Part shown: positions 7,750 to 14,402 of the stretch, in pieces
How positions within the stretch are numbered: position 1 is the first letter of the stretch
Layout of the letters: each line of letters opens with the position of its first letter
Origin: SZUA-186 sp041552135
Lineage (GTDB): Bacteria > Pseudomonadota > Gammaproteobacteria > UBA9214
Direction: 5' to 3'
Assembly (NCBI GenBank): GCA_041552135.1
Contig: JBFELL010000033.1
Span: 1 to 20,828, forward strand
Length of the DNA stretch: 20,828 bases
Program-made: the position numbers and the translations under genes
Notes under the pieces: model-generated
Seen by the model: the letters and a program-made list of their open reading frames with translations, nothing else
Database searches by the model: none
What the model was told of the DNA's origin: nothing

Positions 7750-8072
7750 CGGACCGATGCAGGGGGTGTGTTGTCCACCGTGCTGAAGGCCGGCCGCGCC
7801 GGCCTGTTCACGGGATTCACTGCAGGTGCACAGGGCACCGTGGCATATGCTCGATCTGTGTTGTCGGGCGGGGGCAGACACAAGCCGATTGCCGCCATGA
7901 CATCGGGAGGTGATCCTCCGGTGATATCGATAAGGGTTCTGGCAAGGATGTCGAGCGACAGCAGGGCCAGGGCGGCGAGCATCAGCGGGTAGCCCCTGAC
8001 GGTCCGCGCAAGTCGGGCGTAGACCCGATAGGGAACCAGCGCGAAGCTCAGGATGTCTGCGACAGCTTGCAA
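7608..8072 (-). CDS. Doubtful small hydrophobic protein, TTG start
   Basis: The frame opens at TTG (8070-8072) and gives 154 residues. Only the first 50 or so look protein-like: QAVADILSFALVPYRVYARL, then a membrane segment GYPLMLAALALLSLDIL. The rest is antisense to the GTPase relic and to the end of the BatD-like gene and is probably not meaningful. It overlaps the end of the 42-residue ORF (8048-8176) by 25 bases in another frame. The two could be coupled, or be one gene broken by a frameshift. No ribosome-binding site is seen. Confidence 0.25.
   Translation of the reverse strand: MQAVADILSFALVPYRVYARLARTVRGYPLMLAALALLSLDILARTLIDITGGSPPDVMAAIGLCLPPPDNTDRAYATVPCAPAVNPVNRPARPAFSTVDNTPPASVRQPGLSTGSPWWWRCGETRKGLCMPTWPSSSPKACFHTPRFGARAAP
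7750..8047. other. Gap with GTPase relic and antisense ORF tail
   Basis: About 300 bases with no convincing complete gene. It holds the DUF697 relic (7771-7870, plus strand) and, on the minus strand, the hydrophobic TTG-started frame listed at 7608-8072. The plus-strand frame 7768-7992 is the relic followed by non-homologous codons and is not called as a gene. Confidence 0.5.
7771..7870 (+). pseudogene. Decayed fragment of a DUF697 GTPase gene
   Basis: Bases 7781-7849 align without gaps to 5695-5763 of the second GTPase gene; I count 53 of 69 positions identical. Translation gives LKAGRAGLFTGFTAGAQG then TVAY, against LKAGSAGLSTVLTAGAQG then AVAY. Similarity continues to about 7870 (both reach a GTCGGGC motif) but only with small gaps that break the frame. 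This is a remnant of a third copy of the family, ending soon after the BatD-like gene. Confidence 0.75.
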
Positions 8073-8176
8073 GAGCCGGCGTACCAGGGTGTTATGGCCT
8101 CTGCCAGCACCAGAAGGCTGCCGCCCGCGATCACCAGGCAGGCAAGGACTTCGGCCATTGGGTTAGCGCCCTGCAT
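8048..8176 (-). CDS. Putative 42-residue single-helix membrane protein
   Basis: Not recognised. The ATG at 8174-8176 is chosen because AGGAG (8086-8090 plus 100, that is 8186-8190 on this strand) lies nine bases upstream. The product is a short polar start, one hydrophobic helix (AEVLACLVIAGGSLLVLAEA) and the tail ITPWYAGSCKLSQTS. It follows the 66-residue ORF above by 31 bases on the same strand, suggesting co-transcription. It may be a real small membrane protein or the first part of a frameshifted gene that continues in the TTG frame ending leftward. Confidence 0.4.
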   Translation of the reverse strand: MQGANPMAEVLACLVIAGGSLLVLAEAITPWYAGSCKLSQTS

Positions 8177-8207
8177 GGCAGGTTGCTCCTGGCTGTCTGC
8201 CGGGTGG

Positions 8208-8408
8208 TCACCCGTTACGTGTGAACACGTACTCGCTGGCGTTGCGTCTGACAGTGACATTGCCGCGCTTGAATGCTATTTCCTCGCCGTCTTCGATATC
8301 GGCCGTGTCACCGGCCACGGCGATAAATCCTTCGCGTGTGACACCGCAGTGCAACACACCGGGCTTCTGGTGGTGGGTGGGTGTGATGGATTCGCTTTCT
8401 GTACTCAT
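8208..8408 (-). CDS. Small hypothetical protein (66 residues)
   Basis: Not recognised. The start ATG at 8406-8408 is set by a strong Shine-Dalgarno site: GGAGG at 8417-8421, eight bases upstream. An ATG 15 bases further up (8421-8423) overlaps that site and is therefore rejected. The 66-residue product starts with a Ser/Thr/His-rich stretch (MSTESESITPTHHQ), then reads like a compact beta domain: PGVLHCGVTREGFIAVAGDT, DIEDGEEIAFKRGNVTVRRN, SEYVFTRNG. There is no signal peptide or membrane helix. It heads a minus-strand run of tiny ORFs opposite in direction to the flanking genes. Confidence 0.6.
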   Translation of the reverse strand: MSTESESITPTHHQKPGVLHCGVTREGFIAVAGDTADIEDGEEIAFKRGNVTVRRNASEYVFTRNG

Positions 8409-8701
8409 GATGGTTTCCTCCACATTACCTTTGCGGTTGAGCTTGCGCGTAAACGGACAGGCTGGTTCAAGTATTGTCCGGCAACGGCAAATTCCAACGC
8501 TAGGCCGATTACGGATACCCGGTTCGCCATGCCGCCAGCCCGCACCGGACGGAGGCGACTGTCTCCGGCACCTGAGGCAGACGGGTGCCGGGCAGGCGGC
8601 ATCGGGGCATCACCGGGAAAAGGGACTGCCGCTTGACTGAGGGGCTGGTAACATAGCGCTCTGGTGTACACAGTGACTCCTGTACCAGGCCGATCCCGAT
8701 C
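8409..8701. other. Intergenic gap upstream of the flavin/Fe-S oxidoreductase
   Basis: The 293 bases contain the GGAGG ribosome-binding site of the minus-strand ORF (8417-8421) and otherwise no gene I can support. An 8-bp palindrome GTGTACAC is present at about 8662-8669, some 35 bases before the oxidoreductase ATG. It could be part of an operator but is too short to call. No clear Shine-Dalgarno site precedes the ATG at 8702. Confidence 0.35.
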
Positions 8702-11700
8702 ATGTCCGAGCGCATCCGCGAAATCCCCTACAACTACACCTCGTTTTCCGACCGGGAGATCGTCATCCGCTATCTCGGCGAGGACATGTGGGGCGTGCTC
8801 AATACGCTGCGCGCCTCGCGCGTGACCGGACGCTCGGCGCGCATGCTGTTCGAGGTACTGGGTGACCTGTGGGTGGTGGATCGAAACCCCTATATCCAGG
8901 ACGATCTGCTGTCGAGCGGCAAGCGTCTGGATGCGCTCATCGAGGCGATGCAGCACCGCCTTGACCAGGTGGTGGAACGTGCCGGCGGCAATGCCGAGGC
9001 CCTGCAGCTGGCGGCCGCGGCCCGCCAGGCCGTGGCCCGGTTCTCCACCTGGTTCCCGGCGACGCGGGAATTGCGCAGGCGGATACGCCAGCGTCTGGCG
9101 GGTATCACGCGTCGCGACAACATCGATTTCAGCGGCCTGGCACGTGTCTCCCATGCCACCGATGCGACCGACTGGCGCGTGGAAATGCCCTGCGTGGTGA
9201 TCAGCCCGGACACGGAGCGCGAAACGCAGACCGTGGTGCAGGCCTGTATCGAGCTGGGTCTGACCATCGTTGCGCGTGGCGGCGGGACCGGCTACAACGG
9301 CGGCGCCGTGCCGCTGCACGACGATAGCGCCGTCATCAACACGGAAAAGCTCGAATCCCTGGGCGACATCCAGATGAAGCCGTTGCCGGGCGTCAGTGAG
9401 CCGGTCGCGACCATCCGCGCCGGGGCCGGTGTCGTGACCCGCCGCGTCGGCGAGCGGGCCGAACAGGGCGGCTACGTGTTCGCGGTCGATCCGACCTCCC
9501 AGGACGCGTCGACCATCGGCGGCAACGTGTCCATGAACGCCGGCGGCAAGAAGGCCGTGCTCTGGGGCACCACGCTCGACAACCTGGTCGCCTGGCGCAT
9601 GGTGTCGCCCGATGGCGGCTGGCTGGAGGTGGAGCGGGTGAACCACAACCTCGGCAAGATCCACGACCAGGACGAGGTCGAGTTCCGCGTCAGCCGTTAC
9701 CGCCACCTCGACGAGCCGCATGACCCGGAGCCGCAGACCATACGGGTGCCCGGCGCCTCGCTGCGCAAGACGGGGCTCGGCAAGGACGTGACGGACAAGT
9801 TCCTGGCCGGGTTGCCGGGTGTGCAGAAGGAAGGTTGCGATGGCCTGATCACCTCGGCGGAGTTTGTCCTGCACCGCATGCCGGAATTCATTCGCACCGT
9901 CTGTCTGGAATTCTTCGACGCCGACCTGCGCGCCTCGGTGCCGGCCATTGTGGAAACCAAGCATTACCTGGATGCCCGGCCCGATGTCCTGCTTGCCGGG
10001 ATGGAACACCTCGACGAGCGTTACGTGCGGGCCGTGCGCTACAGCACCAAGTCACCGCGCCGCGATCTACCGAGGATGCTGCTGCTGGTCGACGTGGCCG
10101 GGGATGACGAGGCGGCGGTGGCGGATGCGGCCTCCACCGTGGTGCGCATGGCCAACCAGCGAGGCGCCGAGGGCTTCGTGGCCGTCAGTGCCGATGCGCG
10201 CCGCCAGTTCTGGGCGGACCGCACCCGCACGGCGGCGATTGCCGCGCACACCAATGCCTTCAAGGTCAACGAGGACGTGGTCATCCCGCTGGAGCGGCTC
10301 GACGAATACAGTGCCGGTATCGAGCGCATCAACATCGAGTATTCCACGCGCAACAAGCTGGCAATTGTCGAGGCCGTGCTGGAATTTCTCTCCGGCGACC
10401 TGTCCGCGCTGCACAGCGACGAGGGCTTCGGGGACAGCGAGGAGAATCGCGCCATCGTCCAGGCCAAGCAGGAGGCAGCGCGCGAGCTGCTGCAGTCGCG
10501 TCATGCGCGCTGGTCGGCCCTGCTCGAACAGCTGGATGCGCCGGCCTCAGGGCACGAGGCGCTGGCGGATGCCGCAGTGCAGGAGCGTCTTCGCCCGGGC
10601 GACAGGGTCATCGACCTGCTGCTGCGGCGCGATCTGCGCATCTCCTACCGCAGGGAAGTGGAGCGTCCGCTGCAGGAGCTGTTCAGCGGTCACGAGTGGA
10701 CGCGGCTGCTGGAAAAACTCGAGGCCATCCACGCGGCGGTGCGGACCAGCCGCCTGTTCGTCGCCACGCACATGCATGCCGGCGACGGCAACGTGCACAC
10801 CAATATCCCGGTCAACTCGTCCGATTACAATATGCTGCACGAGGCCGACCGGATCGTCGAGCGGGTCATGCAGCTCGCCACCTCGCTGGGCGGTGTCATT
10901 TCCGGCGAGCACGGCATCGGCCTGACCAAGTTCCAGTACCTCGCGCCCGAGACGGTTGCCGCCTTCGAGCGCTACAAGCGCAACGTGGACCCGGAGGATC
11001 GTTTCAACCGCGGCAAGCTGATGACCGGGGGCGGGCTCGACAACGCCTATACACCGTCGCTGCGACTGGTCCAGCAGGAGGCGCTGTTGCTCGAGGCCAG
11101 CGAACTCGGTGCCCTGAACGACGATGTCCGCAACTGCCTGCGCTGCGGCAAGTGCAAGCCGGTGTGCAACACGCACATTCCGCGCGCCAACCTGCTGTAC
11201 TCGCCGCGCAACAAGATCCTGGCCACCGGGCTGATCATCGAGGCCTTCCTGTACGAGGAACAGACGCGGCGCGGTGTGTCCCTGCAGCACTTCGAGGAGC
11301 TCAACGATGTCGCCGATCACTGCACGGTATGTCACAAGTGCCTGACGCCCTGCCCCGTAAACATCGATTTCGGCGACGTCTCCATACGCATGCGCAAGCT
11401 GCTGCGCGACGGCGGCCACAAGCGCTACAGCCCGGTCACCTGGGCGGCGATGACGTTTCTCAACCTGACCGACCCGGCAAGCATCAAGCTGATGCGCAAG
11501 CTGATGATCGACTGGGGATACCGGGGGCAGCGCCTGGCGGCCGGTCTGGCGCGGCGGCTGCGTCGCGCCGGGCGTGAGCGCTTGCCGGAGGCGACGAACA
11601 CGCCGATGCGCCTGCGCTCGCAGGTGGTGCATTTCGTCGAGCGGCCGATGCCGGCAAGCGTGCCGCGCCAGACCCTGCGCGCGACCCTGGGACTGGAGGA

Positions 11701-12544
11701 CAGCGCCCTGGTACCGATCCTGCGCGACCCGCAGAAGGTGTCGGAGGACACGGAGGCCGTGTTCTATTTCCCCGGCTGCGGCTCCGAGCGGCTGTTCAGC
11801 CAGATCGGGCTGGCCACCCTGGCCATGCTCTATCGCACGGGGGCGCAGACCGTGCTGCCACCGGGCTACCTGTGCTGCGGCTATCCGCAGAAGTCCGCCG
11901 GCGATGCCGCGCGCGGCCGGCAGATCAGCACCGACAACCGGGTGCTGTTCCACCGCGTTGCCAACACCCTCAACTACCTGGATATCCGCACCGTGATCGT
12001 CTCCTGCGGCACCTGCATGGACCAGCTGCTGGAATACCAGTTCGACAGCATCTTCCCGGGCTGCCGCCTGCTGGATATCCACGAGTACCTGCTGGAGAAG
12101 GGGGTGCGGCTCGAGGCCGGGGAGGGCACGCAGTATCTCTACCATGACCCCTGTCATACCCCGATGAAGACGCATAACCCGCTGCAGGTCGCCTCCACCC
12201 TGATGGGCCAGCCGGTGCTGCTATCGGACCGCTGCTGCGGCGAGGCCGGCACCTTTGCCGTGTCGCGACCGGACATTGCGACCCAGCTGCGTTACCGCAA
12301 GCAGCAGGAAATCAGCCAGGGCATAGCGCAGCTGAGCGGCAAGCCGCGCGCCGTTGACGGCAATGTGAAGATGCTGACCTCCTGCCCGTCCTGCCAGCAG
12401 GGGCTGGAGCGCTATGCCGGGGAGACCGGCCTGGATACCGACTACATCGTGGTCGAACTGGCCAACCGGCTGCTGGGCGAGGACTGGGAGTCGGGGTTTG
12501 TCAGCCGGGTGCAGGCCGGCGGCATCGAGCGGGTGCTGCTGTAG
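8702..12544 (+). CDS. DUF3683-type FAD/4Fe-4S/CCG oxidoreductase (D-lactate dehydrogenase-like)
   Basis: A 1280-residue cytoplasmic or membrane-associated flavin oxidoreductase related to GlcD/Dld plus GlpC/LldE-like electron-transfer modules in one chain. In order: a DUF3683-like N-terminus (about 1-150); a PCMH-type FAD domain with VARGGGTGYNGG (about 190-202) and the VDPTSQDASTIGGNVSMNAG segment; an FAD-oxidase C domain with HMHAGDGNVHTN (about 690-702) and GEHGIGLTKF (about 735); two 4Fe-4S clusters, C812-x2-C815-x2-C818-x3-C822 and C874-x2-C877-x2-C880-x3-CP; and two CCG (heterodisulfide reductase B-like) repeats with FPGCG...CCGYP and DPCH...CCGEAG. The first cluster motif ends CN rather than the usual CP. 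It probably oxidises a 2-hydroxy acid and passes electrons to quinone or another carrier; the substrate is unknown. The length fits full-length homologues of this architecture. It is monocistronic, and its stop codon lies in a REP-like motif. Confidence 0.9.
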   Translation: MSERIREIPYNYTSFSDREIVIRYLGEDMWGVLNTLRASRVTGRSARMLFEVLGDLWVVDRNPYIQDDLLSSGKRLDALIEAMQHRLDQVVERAGGNAEALQLAAAARQAVARFSTWFPATRELRRRIRQRLAGITRRDNIDFSGLARVSHATDATDWRVEMPCVVISPDTERETQTVVQACIELGLTIVARGGGTGYNGGAVPLHDDSAVINTEKLESLGDIQMKPLPGVSEPVATIRAGAGVVTRRVGERAEQGGYVFAVDPTSQDASTIGGNVSMNAGGKKAVLWGTTLDNLVAWRMVSPDGGWLEVERVNHNLGKIHDQDEVEFRVSRYRHLDEPHDPEPQTIRVPGASLRKTGLGKDVTDKFLAGLPGVQKEGCDGLITSAEFVLHRMPEFIRTVCLEFFDADLRASVPAIVETKHYLDARPDVLLAGMEHLDERYVRAVRYSTKSPRRDLPRMLLLVDVAGDDEAAVADAASTVVRMANQRGAEGFVAVSADARRQFWADRTRTAAIAAHTNAFKVNEDVVIPLERLDEYSAGIERINIEYSTRNKLAIVEAVLEFLSGDLSALHSDEGFGDSEENRAIVQAKQEAARELLQSRHARWSALLEQLDAPASGHEALADAAVQERLRPGDRVIDLLLRRDLRISYRREVERPLQELFSGHEWTRLLEKLEAIHAAVRTSRLFVATHMHAGDGNVHTNIPVNSSDYNMLHEADRIVERVMQLATSLGGVISGEHGIGLTKFQYLAPETVAAFERYKRNVDPEDRFNRGKLMTGGGLDNAYTPSLRLVQQEALLLEASELGALNDDVRNCLRCGKCKPVCNTHIPRANLLYSPRNKILATGLIIEAFLYEEQTRRGVSLQHFEELNDVADHCTVCHKCLTPCPVNIDFGDVSIRMRKLLRDGGHKRYSPVTWAAMTFLNLTDPASIKLMRKLMIDWGYRGQRLAAGLARRLRRAGRERLPEATNTPMRLRSQVVHFVERPMPASVPRQTLRATLGLEDSALVPILRDPQKVSEDTEAVFYFPGCGSERLFSQIGLATLAMLYRTGAQTVLPPGYLCCGYPQKSAGDAARGRQISTDNRVLFHRVANTLNYLDIRTVIVSCGTCMDQLLEYQFDSIFPGCRLLDIHEYLLEKGVRLEAGEGTQYLYHDPCHTPMKTHNPLQVASTLMGQPVLLSDRCCGEAGTFAVSRPDIATQLRYRKQQEISQGIAQLSGKPRAVDGNVKMLTSCPSCQQGLERYAGETGLDTDYIVVELANRLLGEDWESGFVSRVQAGGIERVLL

Positions 12545-12563
12545 GAACGAATTCATTCGCGAT
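12541..12563 (+). repeat. REP-like GTAGGA-CGAATTCATTCG motif
   Basis: GTAGGAACGAATTCATTCGC contains the palindrome CGAAT-TC-ATTCG. It resembles the GTAGGAGCGAATTCATTCGCG type of repeat that is frequent in Pseudomonas and related genomes. The TAG stop codon of the oxidoreductase (12542-12544) is part of the motif. Confidence 0.55.
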
Positions 12564-12583
12564 GCGCGGTTGACAGGTGTGTC

Positions 12584-12617
12584 GTCGGATTACGGTGCTC
12601 ACGCACCTGATCTGGCC
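12584..12617 (-). repeat. REP-like hairpin, copy B, reverse unit (degenerate)
   Basis: GTCGGATTACGGTGC-TCAC-GCACCTGATCTGGC. The inner stem GGTGC/GCACC is perfect, while the outer right arm (ATCTGGC against the expected ATCCGAC) has decayed. It corresponds to the unit at 13200-13232. Confidence 0.65.
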
Positions 12618-12644
12618 TGCGTGTGGTTGAACGCCGATCTGCAG

Positions 12645-12674
12645 GTCGGATCAGCCCGCAGGGCGTAATCCGAC
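12645..12674 (+). repeat. REP-like hairpin, copy B, forward unit
   Basis: The arms GTCGGAT and ATCCGAC flank CAGCCCGCAGGGCGTA, a 30-base unit 27 bases after the reverse unit. It lies between the convergent oxidoreductase and YtoQ genes and could help transcription termination or mRNA 3' protection. Confidence 0.85.
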
Positions 12675-12713
12675 AAAGCCGGCTGTGCAAACCAGCGTAG
12701 GCTTGCCATCCCG

Positions 12714-13166
12714 TTAATCCTGCGTCAGCACGTAGCGAAGTATGCTGACCACCTGCTCCGGGTGTTCACAGCTCGCCCTGGCGGCCTCGTCGACCTCTTT
12801 GAGTGCATGGTTCAGCCCCGGGTCGTGCAGGGTGATGACGGGCTTGCCCAGTGCGCTGGCGTAGCCGGCGTCGAAGGCGGCATTCCACTGGCGGTACTTG
12901 TCGCCGAAACGCACCACGACGACATCGGCCTTCTCGATCAGTGTCCGCGTGCGGATGGCATTGATGCCGGCGCCCTTGCGGTCATGCCAGAAAGGGTTGT
13001 CCTCGGGGCCCAGGATATCGACGCCGCAATCATCGCTGCTGGCGTGGTCGGTAACGGGCGAGGTGAACCCGACATCCAGGCCCGCGGCCGCTGCGCCCTC
13101 GATGATCTGCTCGCGCCAGTCGGTGTGGATTTCTCCCGAGAGATAGACTGTCCAGTGTGATGACAT
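12714..13166 (-). CDS. ytoQ: YtoQ family protein
   Basis: A 150-residue cytoplasmic protein of the YtoQ family (Rossmann-like, related in fold to nucleoside 2-deoxyribosyltransferases). Visible signatures are the start WTVYLSGEIHTDWREQI, the SPVTDHASSDDCG segment, FWHDRKGAGINAIRTRTLI, ADVVVVRFGDKYRQWNAAFD and AGYASALGKPVITLHD. Length is as expected for the family. Start chosen at the ATG 13164-13166, with AGGAC seven bases upstream. The biochemical role is not established; the fold suggests nucleotide or nucleoside binding. It is monocistronic, flanked on both sides by REP-like hairpin pairs, and convergent with the oxidoreductase gene. Confidence 0.85.
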   Translation of the reverse strand: MSSHWTVYLSGEIHTDWREQIIEGAAAAGLDVGFTSPVTDHASSDDCGVDILGPEDNPFWHDRKGAGINAIRTRTLIEKADVVVVRFGDKYRQWNAAFDAGYASALGKPVITLHDPGLNHALKEVDEAARASCEHPEQVVSILRYVLTQD

Positions 13167-13199
13167 GATTGTGTCCTGTTGTGATGTTTGTTGAATGTT

Positions 13200-13232
13200 G
13201 TCGGGTTACGGCGCTATCGCGCCTGACCCGAC
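13200..13232 (-). repeat. REP-like hairpin, copy C, reverse unit
   Basis: The arms GTCGGGT and ACCCGAC enclose TACGGCGC-TATC-GCGCCTG, giving a two-part stem with inner pairs GGCGC/GCGCC. On the opposite strand it matches the forward unit at 13273-13302. Confidence 0.85.
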
Positions 13233-13272
13233 CTACGATATTGCCCAGTGTTGTGAATACATTGAACTGTAG

Positions 13273-13302
13273 GTCGGATTAGCCCGCGGGGCGTAATCCG
13301 AC
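13273..13302 (+). repeat. REP-like hairpin, copy C, forward unit
   Basis: GTCGGATTA and TAATCCGAC are perfect 9-base inverted arms around GCCCGCGGGGCG. It is 40 bases from its inverted partner and 12 bases from the stop of the PD40 gene, so it could act as that operon's terminator or mRNA end. Confidence 0.85.
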
Positions 13303-13313
13303 ATGGTATTTTC

Positions 13314-14378
13314 TCATTCATCAGGCAATGTAAAGTGGGCGATAAAGACATTCGTCTCGCCTTTCACCTTGCCGAAGCGGTTGGATGCAAACACCAGATT
13401 TTTACCGTCGTGCGAGAACATCGGGAAGCCGTCAAAACCCTCGTAGGTAGTGATGCGCCGGGTTTCGCGGCTGTCGATGTCGATCAGGTAAAGGTCGAAG
13501 TTGCGCCCGTCGGGATCGTGCAGGTTGGAGGAGAAGATGATGTGCCGGCCGTCCGGGTGCCAGTAGGGACCGAAGTTGGCAGCGCCGTTGTCGGTCAGCT
13601 GGACCGGTTTGCGGTCCTCCAGGTTCATGATGTAGAGCTCCAGCCGGCCGGGCCGGATCAGTCCCCGCGCCAGCAGCTCCCGGTAGCGCTGCAGATCATC
13701 GCCGCCCGGGCGCGAGGCGCGCCAGACAATCCACTTGCCGTCCAGCGAGAAGAAGGCGCCACCATCATAGCCCGGCGTGTCGGTGAGCTGCTCGACGCCG
13801 CTGCCATCGGGATTCATCAGGTAGAGTTCGAGATCGCCGCTGCGCATCGAGGTGAAGACAATGCGATCGCCCCCGGGTGAAAAGACGGCCTCGGCGTCAT
13901 AGCCGTCCGTGTCGGTCAGTCGCAGCGGGTCCTCGCCCTCCGGCCCCGCGCTGAAAATGTCATAGGCCTCGTAGAGCGGCCAGACATAGCCCTGCGAGTA
14001 ATCCGGTTTGGGCGGGCAGGTCTCGTGCTGCAGGTGCGTTGAGGCATAGATGACCGAGTCGTTGTCCGGCGCGATAAAGGCGCAGGTGGTCACGCCCTGT
14101 CCCGAGGATATCTGCCGTACCTGGCTGCCGTCGGCGCGCATGCGGAAGATGGCGTCACACTGCAGTGCGCCGCGTGTGGACTGGAAGATCAGTTCCTGCC
14201 CGTCATGGGAGAAATAGGCCTCGGCGTTCTGGCCGCCGAAGGTCAGCTGGCGAATATTGGCAAGCTGTGTTTCGCCGGCTATCGGGCCTGTCGCGTCAGC
14301 GTTGGCTGCCGGGTCATTTGCCCGGGCTGTCGTTGCCAGCAACAGCAGGGCGAGCGGGATGAGGTTTCGGTATTTCAT
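13314..14378 (-). CDS. Exported PD40/TolB-like beta-propeller protein
   Basis: A 354-residue periplasmic protein with an N-terminal signal peptide (MKYRNLIPLALLLLATTARA, cleavage likely after the ARA motif) followed by repeated PD40 (TolB-like, WD40-like) blades. Recurrent signatures are AYFSHDGQELIFQSTR, AVFSPGGDRIVFTSMRSGDLELYLMN, AFFSLDGKWIVWRAS, YWHPDGRHIIFSSNLHDP and MFSHDGKNLVFASNRFG. Such propellers usually bind peptides or proteins. It is the last gene of a minus-strand run, 24 bases after the M1-M28 peptidase gene, so it may present or sense substrates for that enzyme (inference). An insert of about 40 residues (DDLQRYRELLARGLIRPGRLE) interrupts one blade. The ATG is at 14376-14378, with a weak GGAAG upstream. 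It is too short and too remote in context to be TolB of the Tol-Pal system. Confidence 0.8.
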   Translation of the reverse strand: MKYRNLIPLALLLLATTARANDPAANADATGPIAGETQLANIRQLTFGGQNAEAYFSHDGQELIFQSTRGALQCDAIFRMRADGSQVRQISSGQGVTTCAFIAPDNDSVIYASTHLQHETCPPKPDYSQGYVWPLYEAYDIFSAGPEGEDPLRLTDTDGYDAEAVFSPGGDRIVFTSMRSGDLELYLMNPDGSGVEQLTDTPGYDGGAFFSLDGKWIVWRASRPGGDDLQRYRELLARGLIRPGRLELYIMNLEDRKPVQLTDNGAANFGPYWHPDGRHIIFSSNLHDPDGRNFDLYLIDIDSRETRRITTYEGFDGFPMFSHDGKNLVFASNRFGKVKGETNVFIAHFTLPDE

Positions 14379-14402
14379 TTCAGAGGGTCTTCCATTGTTG
14401 CA

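Noticed and set aside
8067..8636. Plus-strand ORF of 189 codons opposite the tiny minus-strand ORFs
   Set aside because: No ribosome-binding site, mixed composition, no domain. The minus-strand frames have proper start signals.
8405..10009. Minus-strand ORF of 534 codons across the oxidoreductase start
   Set aside because: Antisense shadow, rich in His/Gln/Gly/Arg, without a ribosome-binding site.
10547..12175. Long minus-strand ORF (542 codons) inside the oxidoreductase gene
   Set aside because: Antisense shadow: the plus strand carries cofactor motifs over the same bases, and the translation shows no recognisable domain.
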